A DNA stretch of 64,000 nt from Pedobacter sp. Leaf170 (GCF_920984665.1 NZ_CAKLBP010000001.1:152858-216857); one strand, 5' to 3'; counted from the stretch's first letter, positions 1-9,138 are shown. Made by a program: numbers and translations. Notes: generated by a model not told the origin, from the sequence alone.

Positions 1-31
1 GGAGGCATTTATTTTAAAAGGTTAATCGCCT

Positions 32-115
32 GCTCGGGTGGTGGAACTGGTAGACACGCAGGACTTAAAATCCTGTGCTTTCAAAGGCGTGCGGGTTCGA
101 TTCCCGCCCCGAGTA
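32..115 (+). tRNA. tRNA-Leu (anticodon TAA), copy 1
   Basis: This is an 84-nt class II tRNA. The acceptor arms are GCTCGGG and CCCGAGT (first pair G-U) with A as discriminator. The anticodon loop is CTTAAAA, giving anticodon TAA, which reads UUA/UUG leucine codons. A long variable arm precedes the T arm GCGGGTTCGATTCCCGC. CCA is not encoded. The tRNA part is identical to the copy at 441-524. Confidence 0.96.
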
Positions 116-134
116 CTTCAAAAAAAATCGAATT

Positions 135-161
135 AAAGCCATCAAAAAAGATGGCTTTTTT
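135..161 (+). terminator. Intrinsic terminator after tRNA-Leu copy 1
   Basis: The inverted repeat AAAGCCATC / GATGGCTTT has a short A-rich loop and is followed by a T-run. It lies about 20 nt after the tRNA. Confidence 0.85.
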
Positions 162-275
162 ATTAAACAAAAATTTATTTACCTCATATCTTAACAAATC
201 ACTTTTATCTCCTCGCCTACTAAAACATAATTTAAAATATTTTAAAAATTTATTTTAAAACAATAATTATATTTC

Positions 276-283
276 TATATTTG
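276..283 (+). promoter_or_regulatory. Bacteroidota -7 promoter element before tRNA-Gly
   Basis: TATATTTG matches the Bacteroidota primary-sigma -7 consensus TAnnTTTG exactly and lies about 35 bp before the tRNA-Gly. The expected TTG-type -33 element is not clear in the AT-rich DNA upstream. Confidence 0.5.
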
Positions 284-318
284 CAACCCCAATGGGAATA
301 CAGCGATTGTATTATTAA

Positions 319-391
<73 letters not shown>

Positions 392-393
392 CT

Positions 394-419
394 AAATGCC
401 TTCTTACCAGGAGGCATTT
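394..419 (+). other. Hairpin between tRNA-Gly and tRNA-Leu
   Basis: AAATGCCT and AGGCATTT form a perfect 8-bp stem with a 10-nt loop, two nucleotides after the tRNA-Gly 3' end. It is followed by ATTTT, too weak a T-run for a sure terminator. It could be a processing signal or a leaky terminator. The right half is where repeat copy 2 starts. Confidence 0.6.
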
Positions 420-440
420 ATTTTAAAAGGTTAATCGCCT

Positions 441-524
441 GCTCGGGTGGTGGAACTGGTAGACACGCAGGACTTAAAATCCTGTGCTTTCAAAGGCGTG
501 CGGGTTCGATTCCCGCCCCGAGTA
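441..524 (+). tRNA. tRNA-Leu (anticodon TAA), copy 2
   Basis: The 84-nt sequence is identical to copy 1: acceptor GCTCGGG / CCCGAGT, anticodon loop CTTAAAA, long variable arm and no encoded CCA. It lies 49 nt after tRNA-Gly. Confidence 0.96.
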
Positions 525-544
525 CTTCAAAAAAAAATCGAATT

Positions 545-571
545 AAAGCCATCAAAAATGATGGCTTTTTT
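545..571 (+). terminator. Intrinsic terminator after tRNA-Leu copy 2
   Basis: The same AAAGCCATC / GATGGCTTT stem and T-run as at 135-161, with one loop base changed. It closes the tRNA transcript. Confidence 0.85.
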
Positions 572-845
572 GCTTTTATAGCATTTTCATAGAATATTAT
601 TTTGTTAAGTTGATAGCCGAGACTGAAGTTTTAAATCTTTTGGAAAAATCAGATAAAAAATAGATGTATAAACTTTTATAATAGGTGTACATTCTTATAG
701 TATGTATTTTGAATGTCATCCGTTTTAAAAAATAAGTTAATTTAAAAAATTTAACATGATTTTTCACAACAATTAGGGGTACACTTAAACAAATAATGCT
801 TTATGCTGTTATATTCGTGCATATAAGCAGAAGAATCATACCTTA

Positions 846-3434
846 ATGAACCAGATTAATTCTCCACTTTTTCAGACTATATTTAATAATTCGGTACCCA
901 GAATAATACTTGCATGCAACGCTCCCGACTTTTCTGTTGTTGATTATAATGAGGAATTTAAAAAAGCTACTTACACCTTAAGTAGAAACATTAAAGGGCT
1001 CAATATAACAGAAGCTTTTCCTCTGGATGAAAATAATCCAGACAACAAGGCTCTACTCAACGCGTTATCTGTAGCTTTAGAAACGAAGCAGTCTATCAAT
1101 TTGCCATCTTTTCAATATAATATACCATCTGCTGATTTACAAACTTCAGAAGTTAGATGGTGGCAATCGGAAATTGTTCCGGTAATGGATAATAACGAGG
1201 TGCAATGCTTGCTTATTACCGTTTATAACATTACCGAAAAAATGTTAAGTATAAGTGCGCTTGATGAATCTATAGAGCGAGAAAATAAGCTTAACAAAGC
1301 ATTAGAAGAAAGCCACGAAGAATTGGCTGCATCTAACGAGGAGCTACAAGCCAATTTGGAGGATTTATTAAGTACGAATGAGGAATTGCTTACATCTCGT
1401 AAAGCACTTCAGCATTTAAATGATGAGCTGGAATTAAGAATTGATGAACGGACTGCAGATTTACAGTCGAGCAGATTATTGCTTCAGAATATCATTCAAA
1501 CCGCAAATATTGCAATGACGCTGCTAAAAGGCAGGGATTTAGTGATAGAGCAGCCAAATCCTCAAATGCTAAAAATCTGGCAGCGAAAATTTGAAGCTGT
1601 AATTGGAAGAAAGCTTATTGATGTATTCCCTGAACTGGCTCAACAAAGATTTCCGAAGTTACTGGCCGAGGTTTATGAAACAGGTAATCGTATTGCGATG
1701 CCTGAGGTTGCGGTTGATATAGCTACTGAAGATGGCGTATTGGAAATGATTTATGTTGACTTCTCGTACGACCCTATTTTCGATAAAAACGGAAACGTAG
1801 AATATATTTTAGCATCGGTTAAAGATATTACTGATGAAGTTAAAAATAGACTGAAATTAGAGGAAAGCCAGGCAGAATTGCAAGCCACATCCGAAGAACT
1901 TGCTGCATCAAACGAAGAACTTTCTGCTACTAACGAAGAATTAGCTGCAACAAACGAGGAATTACAGGAGGCGCAAAAAAATCTGTTTTTAAAAAATGAA
2001 GAGCTACTTGAAACAGAAGAAAGTTTACGATTAGCCTTAGCATCTGGCAATTTAGGTATTTACAGTATAGAACCCGAAACCGGAAGATTTGATATTTCGG
2101 CAAAAGCCAGAGAATTTTATGGCTTACCCGAAAAAGGAATTATCACCTGGGCAGACGTTACAGCTACGGTAGTTCCGGAATATTTATCGGTTATTGAAGA
2201 AGCCAGAAGTAATGCTCTACTTACAAAAAAGCCATTTGATGTTCAATATCCTATTCACCAGCAATCTACAAATTCCATTAAATGGATTCGTGTGGTAGGT
2301 AAAAGCATTCCGAAAACCAATAATCGCCCTGGTCGTTTTTTAGGGGTAATTTTAGATATAACACCTGAAATAGAGTACATTCATACTATAGAAGAAAGTG
2401 AATCTCGTTTTAGAAATATGGCAGAGGCCACAGATATTTTCATTGCAGTTGGTAATGAAAACAGCGAAATTACTTATCTAAACAATTCCTGGAGTAAACT
2501 AACGGGAAGAAGTATTGATAAGCTATTAAAATCTGGCTGGTTAGATTTAATCCATCAGGATGATTTGGAAAAATATAAAACATCATTTTCTGATGCCTTT
2601 GCAGAAAAAATCCCATTTACAACCGAATTCAGAATTTTAGATAGTGCCGGTAATTATAGTTGGTTATTATCTAAAGGCAACCCACGTTTAAATAAAAATG
2701 GTGATTTTGTAGGATACATTACCTCAAGTGTAGATATATCAGAATTGAAGAAAGATGAAATCAGGAAAAATGATTTTATCGGTATGGTTAGTCATGAATT
2801 AAAAACACCACTTACAGCTATTAGTGGTTTTGTACAAGTTTTGCAGGCCAGGGCTAAGAAAAATAACGACGACTATACATTAATGGCGCTAAACAGAGCT
2901 TACAATCAGGTAAAGAAAATGACTGTAATGATTAATGGGTTTTTAAATGTTTCCCGCTTAGAATCTGGAAAACTTTTGATTGAAAAAAGCGATTTCCAAT
3001 TAGAAGAGCTATTAAAGGAACTTGTTGAAGAAACAGATTTAGTTCAATTTTCTCATAAGGTAAACTTATCAGTTGCAACGCCAGTTAAAATTCACGCAGA
3101 TAGAGATAAAATAGGCAGTGTAATTTCAAATTTACTTAGTAATGCTGTAAAATATTCCCCATCAGGAACTGATGTTGATGTGCGATGTGAAATTTTAGAT
3201 AACAGTGCTTTGGTTAGTATTACCGATGATGGGATTGGGATTGATACCGAGGATATAGAAAAGTTATTTAACAGATATTACAGGGTTGGTAAGCACCACA
3301 CAATTTCGGGTTTTGGCATTGGTTTGTATTTAAGTGCAGAAATAATTGAGCGCCATAACGGAAAAATTGGTGTAAAAAGCGAAATCGGTAAAGGTTCTAC
3401 TTTCTATTTTGAAATTCCCCTGAGCCAGAATTAA
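846..3434 (+). CDS. Multi-PAS sensor histidine kinase
   Basis: This 862-aa protein has no evident membrane segment, so it is probably a cytoplasmic sensor. Four PAS-like domains lie near residues 12-130, 205-335, 395-520 and 525-640. They are joined by two long coiled coils, at about 130-205 and 338-395, built from heptads of the form EELxxxN. A HisKA domain with VSHELKTPL (phospho-acceptor His650) and a HATPase_c domain with N-box SNLLSNAVKYS, DDGIGID and GFGIGLYLS follow. There is no receiver domain and no regulator gene next to it, so its partner is elsewhere. The ligand of the PAS domains is unknown. It stands alone between the tRNA block and the SRPBCC gene. Confidence 0.93.
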   Translation: MNQINSPLFQTIFNNSVPRIILACNAPDFSVVDYNEEFKKATYTLSRNIKGLNITEAFPLDENNPDNKALLNALSVALETKQSINLPSFQYNIPSADLQTSEVRWWQSEIVPVMDNNEVQCLLITVYNITEKMLSISALDESIERENKLNKALEESHEELAASNEELQANLEDLLSTNEELLTSRKALQHLNDELELRIDERTADLQSSRLLLQNIIQTANIAMTLLKGRDLVIEQPNPQMLKIWQRKFEAVIGRKLIDVFPELAQQRFPKLLAEVYETGNRIAMPEVAVDIATEDGVLEMIYVDFSYDPIFDKNGNVEYILASVKDITDEVKNRLKLEESQAELQATSEELAASNEELSATNEELAATNEELQEAQKNLFLKNEELLETEESLRLALASGNLGIYSIEPETGRFDISAKAREFYGLPEKGIITWADVTATVVPEYLSVIEEARSNALLTKKPFDVQYPIHQQSTNSIKWIRVVGKSIPKTNNRPGRFLGVILDITPEIEYIHTIEESESRFRNMAEATDIFIAVGNENSEITYLNNSWSKLTGRSIDKLLKSGWLDLIHQDDLEKYKTSFSDAFAEKIPFTTEFRILDSAGNYSWLLSKGNPRLNKNGDFVGYITSSVDISELKKDEIRKNDFIGMVSHELKTPLTAISGFVQVLQARAKKNNDDYTLMALNRAYNQVKKMTVMINGFLNVSRLESGKLLIEKSDFQLEELLKELVEETDLVQFSHKVNLSVATPVKIHADRDKIGSVISNLLSNAVKYSPSGTDVDVRCEILDNSALVSITDDGIGIDTEDIEKLFNRYYRVGKHHTISGFGIGLYLSAEIIERHNGKIGVKSEIGKGSTFYFEIPLSQN

Positions 3435-3521
3435 TTTAACCGAAAGCTAAAAATTGTTTAATTTAATCTTTTCCAAATACAAAATCTTAATATAACTTTA
3501 TCTCATTAAAAAGTTTGATAT

Positions 3522-3932
3522 ATGGAAAAGATAACCGTAGAAACGGTGGTTAATGCTCCCGTTGAAAAAGTTTGGACTTATTGGAATGTACCCGAGCACA
3601 TTAAAAATTGGGCTTTCGCATCAAGCGATTGGCATGCACCTTATGCTGATAATGATTTAAAAAAAGACGGAAAATTTAAAACGACTATGGCCGCCAAAGA
3701 TGGTAGTTTCAGTTTTGATTTTGAAGGAACTTATACTAATGTTGATGTACATAAAAAAATTGAGTATGTATTAGGAGATGGTAGAACTGTTCAAATTGGT
3801 TTTGAAACCGAAGGCGATACAACCAGAGTTGTTGAAACTTTCGACCCTGAAACACAAAACCCGATTGAAATGCAACGTGGCGGATGGCAATCTATATTAG
3901 ATAATTTTAAAAAATATACCGAGGAAAATTAG
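3522..3932 (+). CDS. SRPBCC / AHSA1-like protein
   Basis: This 136-aa protein has the START/Bet v1-like helix-grip layout of the AHSA1 (activator of Hsp90 ATPase homologue) family. The N-terminal strand TVVNAPVEKVWTYW is typical, followed by a glycine- and aspartate-rich beta region and the C-terminal helix MQRGGWQSILDNFKKY. Members bind small hydrophobic ligands or act as polyketide cyclase-like proteins; the ligand here is not known. No signal peptide is seen, so it should be cytoplasmic. It is followed by a strong terminator and looks monocistronic. Confidence 0.85.
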   Translation: MEKITVETVVNAPVEKVWTYWNVPEHIKNWAFASSDWHAPYADNDLKKDGKFKTTMAAKDGSFSFDFEGTYTNVDVHKKIEYVLGDGRTVQIGFETEGDTTRVVETFDPETQNPIEMQRGGWQSILDNFKKYTEEN

Positions 3933-3966
3933 TCGCCAAGAGATTTTAATAACTCTTTTATTTATC

Positions 3967-4008
3967 AAGGCTATTAACTTAAAATTTAAGTTGATAGCCT
4001 TTTTTTTT
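3967..4008 (+). terminator. Intrinsic terminator after the SRPBCC gene
   Basis: Arms AAGGCTATTAACTT and AAGTTGATAGCCTT form a long hairpin with a short AT-rich loop, followed by eight T. Confidence 0.9.
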
Positions 4009-4113
4009 ATTTTAAATAAATATAAAATCAGCAATACAGAAGTAAATTAAAATTATGTGTTCAAATTAGTTTTTAGAATGTTATCTTAGCTAATCATCAC
4101 AAACCAAAACGTT

Positions 4114-4965
4114 ATGGATCAGAAAATTATCACTCTTTACGATAAATACACACACAGCCAATTAAGTAGAAAAGAGTTTATGAAAAAGTTAGCTATCCTA
4201 ACGGGAAGCACAGCTTTGGCACTTACAGTTTTACCCCTACTGGAAAACAATTATGCATCGGCTTCAACTTTTGAAAGTGATGATATAACGTCTGAAGAAA
4301 TTACTTTTCCAGGGGTTGATGGTGAGATGAGAGCAATTCTTGCCAAGCCAAAAGGCAAGAAAAAATTAGGTTCGGTTTTGGTGATACACGAAAACAGAGG
4401 CTTAAACCCACACATTATTGATGTTACAAAGCGTGTTGCCGCAGAAGGCTACATTGCTTTAGGTGTTGATGCGCTTTCGCCATTTGGTGGCACTCCTGCC
4501 GATGAAGATAAAGGCCGTGAGTTGATTGGAAAACTTGACCCGGCAAAAAATCTTCAGAACTATTTAAATGGTTTAGATTATTTAAGAAAAAATAAAGCCG
4601 GAAATGGAAAAGTTGGTTGCATGGGCTTCTGTTGGGGCGGTGGAATGGCGAATAAATTAGCGGTTAACGATCCTCAGCTTCAAGCGGCAGTTGCTTACTA
4701 CGGTTCTCAACCAAATGCGGCTGATGTCTCAAAAATAAAAGCTAGCGTAATGATGCATTATGGTGGTTTAGATGAACGCATAAATGCAGGGATACCCACT
4801 TATGAGGCTGCCTTGAAAGAAGCTAACATCGATTATAAAATTTACATTTACGAAAATGTAAATCATGCATTTAATAATGATACATCGCCTACCAGATACA
4901 ATGAAGCCGCAGCAAAACTAGCGTGGCAAAGAACATTTGATTTATTTAAACGTAAACTTTCTTAA
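4114..4965 (+). CDS. Dienelactone hydrolase family protein with Tat-like signal
   Basis: This 283-aa alpha/beta hydrolase carries the dienelactone hydrolase (carboxymethylenebutenolidase) triad: Cys173 in GFCWGG, Asp220 in GGLDE and His251 in NHAF. The supporting Glu93 is in IHENRG. The N-terminus has SRKEFMKK followed by a hydrophobic stretch and ASA (residue 50), which resembles a twin-arginine signal with RK instead of RR, so export is likely. The enzyme would open lactone rings of dienelactones or related esters; the true substrate is unknown. The glycoside hydrolase lipoprotein gene follows within about 20 nt, suggesting co-transcription. Confidence 0.9.
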   Translation: MDQKIITLYDKYTHSQLSRKEFMKKLAILTGSTALALTVLPLLENNYASASTFESDDITSEEITFPGVDGEMRAILAKPKGKKKLGSVLVIHENRGLNPHIIDVTKRVAAEGYIALGVDALSPFGGTPADEDKGRELIGKLDPAKNLQNYLNGLDYLRKNKAGNGKVGCMGFCWGGGMANKLAVNDPQLQAAVAYYGSQPNAADVSKIKASVMMHYGGLDERINAGIPTYEAALKEANIDYKIYIYENVNHAFNNDTSPTRYNEAAAKLAWQRTFDLFKRKLS

Positions 4966-4985
4966 AACCGGTTTTGCTATTAATC

Positions 4986-6560
4986 ATGAAAAAAATAATT
5001 AAGGCTTCCCTAATATTATTACTCTTTTGCGCTTGCACAAAGAGCCAACAGCCAGACAATGTAGAAATTACAAACTCAGATAATACACCTTCTAGTATTC
5101 CATTTAAAAAATATTTGGGTGTAAATGCATTTGAATGGGATTTTGTGAATGAGCAAGTTTCGGCTAGTGTAATTGATGAGCAACGAATGGCGCTAATAAA
5201 ATCTTTTGGCGGTATCAGACATTATCTCGATTGGGAAAGAATGGAAGCCGCTGAAGGAAAATATACTTTTAATCCAACTCATAATGGCGGTTCCTATTAC
5301 GATGTTATTTATCAAAGGCTTAAAGCTGAAGATATTGAGGTATTGGCTTGCATAAAGAACGTACCAAAATGGTTGGTAAAAGATTTTCCGGAAAACGAGA
5401 GAGCGACTGATAATAGTCCAATACCTTTTGGCCTTGATAAAAGCAGTCCACAATCTTACATCAGCCAGGCTAGAATGGCATTTCAATTTGCAGCAAGGTA
5501 CGGTTCAAATAAAAATTTAGATCCTGCTTTAGTTTCAGTTGATCCAAGTTTGCGTTGGAATGGCGATACCAAAAATGAAGCAAAAATAGCCTTAAACCTT
5601 ATTAAATATGTAGAATGCAGTAACGAACCTGACAAATGGTGGCGGGGGAAACAAGCGCAGCAATCTGCAGAAGAGTTTGCTGCGAATATGTCTGCTTTTT
5701 ATGATGGACATAAAGGTACTCTAGGTAAAAATGTTGGCGTTAAAAATGCTGACCCTAATATGCAGGTTGTTATGGGTGGTTTGGGAGCTGCAAATCCTGA
5801 TTTTGTTGTCAAGATGATAAACTGGTGCAAGAAAAACAGAGGCTTAAATGCAAACGGTACTGTTAACCTGTGTTTTGATGTTATTAATTATCACTTATAT
5901 TCTAATGATAGCTTCTTAAATGGCGGCAATGCTACAGTTGGTTACGCTCCAGAATTATCAGATATCGGCACCATTGCCGACAAATTTCTTAAAATGGCCA
6001 AAGCAGAGGCTCCGGGTTTGCAAGTTTGGCTTACGGAAACAGGTTACGATGTAGGCAAAACGCCGCAGCGGGCAATTCCTATTGGCAACAAAACCTCATA
6101 TATTACGCAAGCCGATTGGAATTTAAGAACGGCGTTACTTTACGCCCGACATGGAATATCGAGATGTATGTTTTATATGCTGGATGATGCAGGCGGTATC
6201 GAAAACAAAACGCAATACAGCTCATCTGGCTTCCATGATGATTTTAAGCCAAGGCCATCGGCAGATTATCTGTTGCAAACAAAGAAACTTATTGGTGAAT
6301 ATTTTTACACCTCAACTTTAAACAACGACCCGATTGTTGACTTATATAAAAATGGTTCAAAGCAGATTTTTGTACTCACAATACCCGACCAAAAAGGCCG
6401 CACAACCAACTATGAACTAAACTTAGGTGATGCTAAAAAAGCTATAATACATAGTTTACAAGTTGGAAAAAATGAGATGCAACATCAAACGGTAGACGTA
6501 GTTAACGGAAAACTTAATGTTAATGTAACCGAAACTCCAATTTTTATTGAAAAAATCTAG
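4986..6560 (+). CDS. Glycoside hydrolase (clan A type), lipoprotein
   Basis: This 524-aa protein starts with MKKIIKASL and a hydrophobic stretch ending in FCAC, a lipobox-like sequence (Cys17), so a surface or periplasmic lipoprotein is likely. The body has the (beta/alpha)8 layout of clan GH-A: the acid/base Glu214 is in ECSNEPDKW and the nucleophile Glu351 in WLTETGYD. YLDWERMEAAEGKY near residue 80 is a typical early barrel segment. A short beta-rich C-terminal part follows. The family (GH39- or GH5-like) and the sugar are not certain. A TTG codon 12 nt upstream is in frame, but the ATG at 4986 starts the natural signal sequence. Confidence 0.85.
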   Translation: MKKIIKASLILLLFCACTKSQQPDNVEITNSDNTPSSIPFKKYLGVNAFEWDFVNEQVSASVIDEQRMALIKSFGGIRHYLDWERMEAAEGKYTFNPTHNGGSYYDVIYQRLKAEDIEVLACIKNVPKWLVKDFPENERATDNSPIPFGLDKSSPQSYISQARMAFQFAARYGSNKNLDPALVSVDPSLRWNGDTKNEAKIALNLIKYVECSNEPDKWWRGKQAQQSAEEFAANMSAFYDGHKGTLGKNVGVKNADPNMQVVMGGLGAANPDFVVKMINWCKKNRGLNANGTVNLCFDVINYHLYSNDSFLNGGNATVGYAPELSDIGTIADKFLKMAKAEAPGLQVWLTETGYDVGKTPQRAIPIGNKTSYITQADWNLRTALLYARHGISRCMFYMLDDAGGIENKTQYSSSGFHDDFKPRPSADYLLQTKKLIGEYFYTSTLNNDPIVDLYKNGSKQIFVLTIPDQKGRTTNYELNLGDAKKAIIHSLQVGKNEMQHQTVDVVNGKLNVNVTETPIFIEKI

Positions 6561-6566
6561 GTCTGT

Positions 6567-7580
6567 TTATAAATCAAGTTTATAGATAAATCCTTTATTA
6601 CCAGCCAAAATTACTGCATTACCATTTTTAGCTTTTTGTACGGAGTTAAAGCTAATGTCTGAAATATGTAACCAGGTTTCTCCTGCATCATTCGAAATGT
6701 CTGTACCAGATGTTCCGGTAGCAATTAATGTGTTTGCATTTAGGTAAGCTACAGCAGAACGAAATCCAAATACCGGAGTTTTGGGCTTGCGCCAGCTTTT
6801 CCCTCCGTCAGATGTTAACACAATGCTATTGCTATTATCTTTGTCTTTAACATAATTTCCACCTACAGCAACACCGGTTTTTGAATCATAAAAATCAATA
6901 GAAAATGGTCCTGTAGTAGATGCTCCCTGCAAAATCGGACATTTATATACCTCCCAGTTTGCACCGTAGTTTTTGGAGTAATAAATATGTGAAATTGATC
7001 CTCCCGTTGCAATCCAAACTTTACCATCAGGAAGTGTTTTAATTGTTGTGCCACTTGCTGCAAAGCCAGCCTCACCAATAACGAGTGATGGATTCATTTT
7101 GGAGGATATGTTTTTCCATGATTTACCTCCATTTGAAGATTTTAATAGCTGCATTTTATTCTGTATTGGATCTCCAAAAATTATGGCTTTGTTTTTATCC
7201 CAAAAGCCTAAGCCATCCAAAAAAATGGCTGTGTCCGTATTTTTATAAGTTTCAGTCCAGCTTTTCCCTCCATCAATAGTTTTTAAAATATATGCCGGAC
7301 TACCTGCATTTACAATTACTGCTTCAGATTCATTAAAAGCTTCTATATCTCTAAAGTCGAGCTTTTCATAGCCCTTTGGAACAATCCATTCCCAATTAGA
7401 GCCACCATCTGTACTCTTACCTACAGTGCCATTACTGCCGCTTATCCAAATAATTTTATCATCAACCACACTTAAACCCCTTATGCTTGTTTTAGTGTTT
7501 TCATTTAATGGCTTAAGCCTATAATTTTGTGCGGTGCAAAAAAAAGGTGCCAAAACTAGGCACCATATTAAATTCTTCAT
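6567..7580 (-). CDS. Secreted YCF48/BNR-type beta-propeller protein
   Basis: This 337-aa protein has the N-terminal signal MKNLIWCLVLAPFFCTAQ. Asp-box repeats recur about every 45-60 residues: STDGGSNW, TIDGGKSW, SSNGGKSW, TSDGGKSW and SNDAGETW. Together they predict a sialidase/YCF48-like propeller. The family is often labelled photosystem II stability factor-like or oxidoreductase; there is no catalytic evidence here, and a binding or scaffold role outside the cytoplasm is most likely. It is convergent with the glycoside hydrolase (6-bp gap) and directly follows the DUF2147 gene on the minus strand. Confidence 0.85.
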   Translation of the reverse strand: MKNLIWCLVLAPFFCTAQNYRLKPLNENTKTSIRGLSVVDDKIIWISGSNGTVGKSTDGGSNWEWIVPKGYEKLDFRDIEAFNESEAVIVNAGSPAYILKTIDGGKSWTETYKNTDTAIFLDGLGFWDKNKAIIFGDPIQNKMQLLKSSNGGKSWKNISSKMNPSLVIGEAGFAASGTTIKTLPDGKVWIATGGSISHIYYSKNYGANWEVYKCPILQGASTTGPFSIDFYDSKTGVAVGGNYVKDKDNSNSIVLTSDGGKSWRKPKTPVFGFRSAVAYLNANTLIATGTSGTDISNDAGETWLHISDISFNSVQKAKNGNAVILAGNKGFIYKLDL

Positions 7581-7587
7581 GTTTTGA

Positions 7588-8019
7588 TTATTTCACTCGT
7601 TTAAAATTTTCTGAACGACCTAACAATGAGATTCCAATGTATCCTCTAACGGTCATCACATCATTGCCCTTTAGCGAGATATTGCAACTGTATGTTTTAC
7701 CGCTTTTAGGATCATAGATTGTTCCGTTGGTCCATTTTCCATCTTCATAAACAAAATCTTTTAAAATTTCTAAATTTAGGAGAGGTCTGTTCTGTAGATT
7801 GGTGTTGGGGTTTTTTGCATCAACCTTTGGCTTACCATTGGTGTTAGGTTCCTTTAACCAGGCTAATTTTCCGTAATATTTATCAGCCTTTTTGTAAATT
7901 TCAATTTGTCCTTCACCCGATGGATTTAACCATTTGCCAACAACAGCATCTTTACTTTGCGCAAATGCAGTTGAAGCCATGGCTACAAAAAGCAGCATTA
8001 ATATTGGGAACTTTCTCAT
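7588..8019 (-). CDS. DUF2147 family secreted protein
   Basis: This 143-aa protein has the signal peptide MRKFPILMLLFVAMASTAFAQ. Typical DUF2147 motifs follow: VVGKWLNPSGEGQIEIYK, YYGKLAWLK, then GTIYDPKSGKTYSC and MTVRGYIGISLLGRSENFKRV at the end. The fold is a small lipocalin-like barrel and the function is unknown. It lies 7 bp upstream of the beta-propeller gene on the same strand, so the two are probably one transcript. Confidence 0.93.
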   Translation of the reverse strand: MRKFPILMLLFVAMASTAFAQSKDAVVGKWLNPSGEGQIEIYKKADKYYGKLAWLKEPNTNGKPKVDAKNPNTNLQNRPLLNLEILKDFVYEDGKWTNGTIYDPKSGKTYSCNISLKGNDVMTVRGYIGISLLGRSENFKRVK

Positions 8020-8120
8020 AATGATTTCTATTTAGTGTTTTTAAAGATAGTAATTTGACGTTTTGATACAAACAATTAATAGAGCAAAAAAGTATAAGAA
8101 AAGTTTTACTTTGAATAAAA

Positions 8121-8498
8121 TTATTTTGAAACGATAGGCAAATATTTATGGCGATAAGCGTAAAACAGGAATAGGTTAAACAGAAGCATTACTGAAACCA
8201 TTGGTAAATCTTTAGGACCTAGAAATGCATGATACAGAAATATATTTAACGTTACCGGAAAAACAAGAATTGCTGCAAGGGGCGCTGTTCTACCAAAAAT
8301 TAGAAGAATACCACCAACCAGTTCAGTAATTTTAATTAAAGGCATTAAATAGCCAGAAATCATTACGCCAGCCATAAATGTGGTTTGGTCTGCCGACATT
8401 TGAGGTGCCTCAGGCATGAGTTTTAAAAAATAGCTTACCGATGCAAACAAATACATTGCACCTAAAAGTACCCTCACAATAATTATTGCAATTTTCAT
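8121..8498 (-). CDS. DoxX family membrane protein
   Basis: This 125-aa protein has four predicted membrane segments, near residues 3-25, 42-66, 70-90 and 97-117. VRVLLGAMYLFASVSYF at the start and LVGGILLIFGRTAPLAAILVF in the middle are typical of DoxX/DoxD-like proteins. These are small inner-membrane proteins tied to respiratory or redox functions, without a defined reaction here. It lies 101 bp upstream of DUF2147 on the same strand and may share its transcript. Confidence 0.88.
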   Translation of the reverse strand: MKIAIIIVRVLLGAMYLFASVSYFLKLMPEAPQMSADQTTFMAGVMISGYLMPLIKITELVGGILLIFGRTAPLAAILVFPVTLNIFLYHAFLGPKDLPMVSVMLLFNLFLFYAYRHKYLPIVSK

Positions 8499-8733
8499 AT
8501 CGTTTTCTGTTTAGTGTTTATTGAAATTAGAAATTTAAACTAAATGTTAAAAGATAAACTTAATAATCAAATTGTCACATTTTGGCTGTAACAAAATAAA
8601 TTATTGATTTATATCATAAAAAAGGGTGATTTTACGCTATAATTTATTGTTAAAATAAAATATATAATTGCTTATAAAATATTTATTATTAACTTAACGT
8701 TATACTTATTTTAACCAGATAATTATCCCAATT

Positions 8734-8844
8734 ATGAGCACATTTCTTTTAATTATTGGTACCTTCTATGTAATCTCACTTTTATCGACAATGTACAGCT
8801 ATTATTCAGCTGAGCCAATGCCAAGAGACTACGAGCAATTTTAG
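8734..8844 (+). CDS. Small membrane peptide, hypothetical
   Basis: This reading frame encodes 36 aa. It has one hydrophobic segment (STFLLIIGTFYVISLLSTMY) followed by the polar tail SAEPMPRDYEQF. This is the usual make-up of a single-pass micropeptide. It is too short to assign to a family. It lies alone in the divergent space between the DoxX gene and the next small gene; no ribosome binding site is visible, which is normal in this phylum. Confidence 0.4.
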   Translation: MSTFLLIIGTFYVISLLSTMYSYYSAEPMPRDYEQF

Positions 8845-8941
8845 TAAGATTTTTTTTGATGTTCTTGCAATTAAGGAGTAATTGCGCAATTTTTAATGGC
8901 TAAACTTTCTTTGCAAAAAATTTATTGGATAATTTGGTTAT

Positions 8942-9121
8942 TTATTTGATAACCAATACCACGCCGTCGTTTTTAATTTTATAATAATATTCGTTTTGAG
9001 TACTGTGTTTAAGGACCTGAATGGCAATAACCTCGCCAAATTTCTTATCGTATCTAATAATATCGCCTTTCTTCACTCTGTCTAAAACAGTCGATTTTGT
9101 ATCTTTCGAAATATTTATCAT
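8942..9121 (-). CDS. Small basic protein, hypothetical
   Basis: This 59-aa frame begins MINISKDTKSTVLDRVKKGD and continues with alternating short strands (IIRYDKKFGEVIAIQVLKH, EYYYKIKNDGVVLVIK). The pattern suggests a small all-beta fold, possibly SH3-like. No family was recognised. Unlike most genes here it has a strong Shine-Dalgarno sequence nine bases before the start, which supports it as real. It lies between a micropeptide and the terminator of the RND operon. Confidence 0.65.
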   Translation of the reverse strand: MINISKDTKSTVLDRVKKGDIIRYDKKFGEVIAIQVLKHSTQNEYYYKIKNDGVVLVIK

Positions 9122-9130
9122 TATCTCCGA

Positions 9131-9138
9131 CCTCCTTT
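9131..9138 (-). promoter_or_regulatory. Strong Shine-Dalgarno sequence
   Basis: On the minus strand AAAGGAGG (then TCGGAGATA) precedes the ATG at 9121 with normal spacing. Such a complete Shine-Dalgarno sequence is unusual in this phylum, where ribosome binding usually depends on A-rich leaders. Confidence 0.7.

Larger units (their letters stand above)
1..161. repeat. Direct repeat, copy 1 (tRNA-Leu unit)
   Basis: This copy and the one at 410-571 are nearly identical. Each carries the spacer before tRNA-Leu, the whole tRNA and the terminator. By eye they differ by one A in an A-run and one substitution in the terminator loop. The window starts exactly in the repeat, at the right half of the hairpin seen at 394-419, so the duplicated unit probably also includes a tRNA-Gly lying just outside the window (inference). 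Confidence 0.9.
410..571. repeat. Direct repeat, copy 2 (tRNA-Leu unit)
   Basis: This is the second copy of the unit at 1-161. Similarity starts inside the inter-tRNA hairpin and stops right after the terminator T-run, where the two downstream sequences diverge completely. Confidence 0.9.

Noticed and set aside
1873..1965. Short nucleotide repeats that could suggest a repeat array
   Set aside because: They encode the EELxxxN heptads of the coiled coil in the histidine kinase, with no spacers of CRISPR type.
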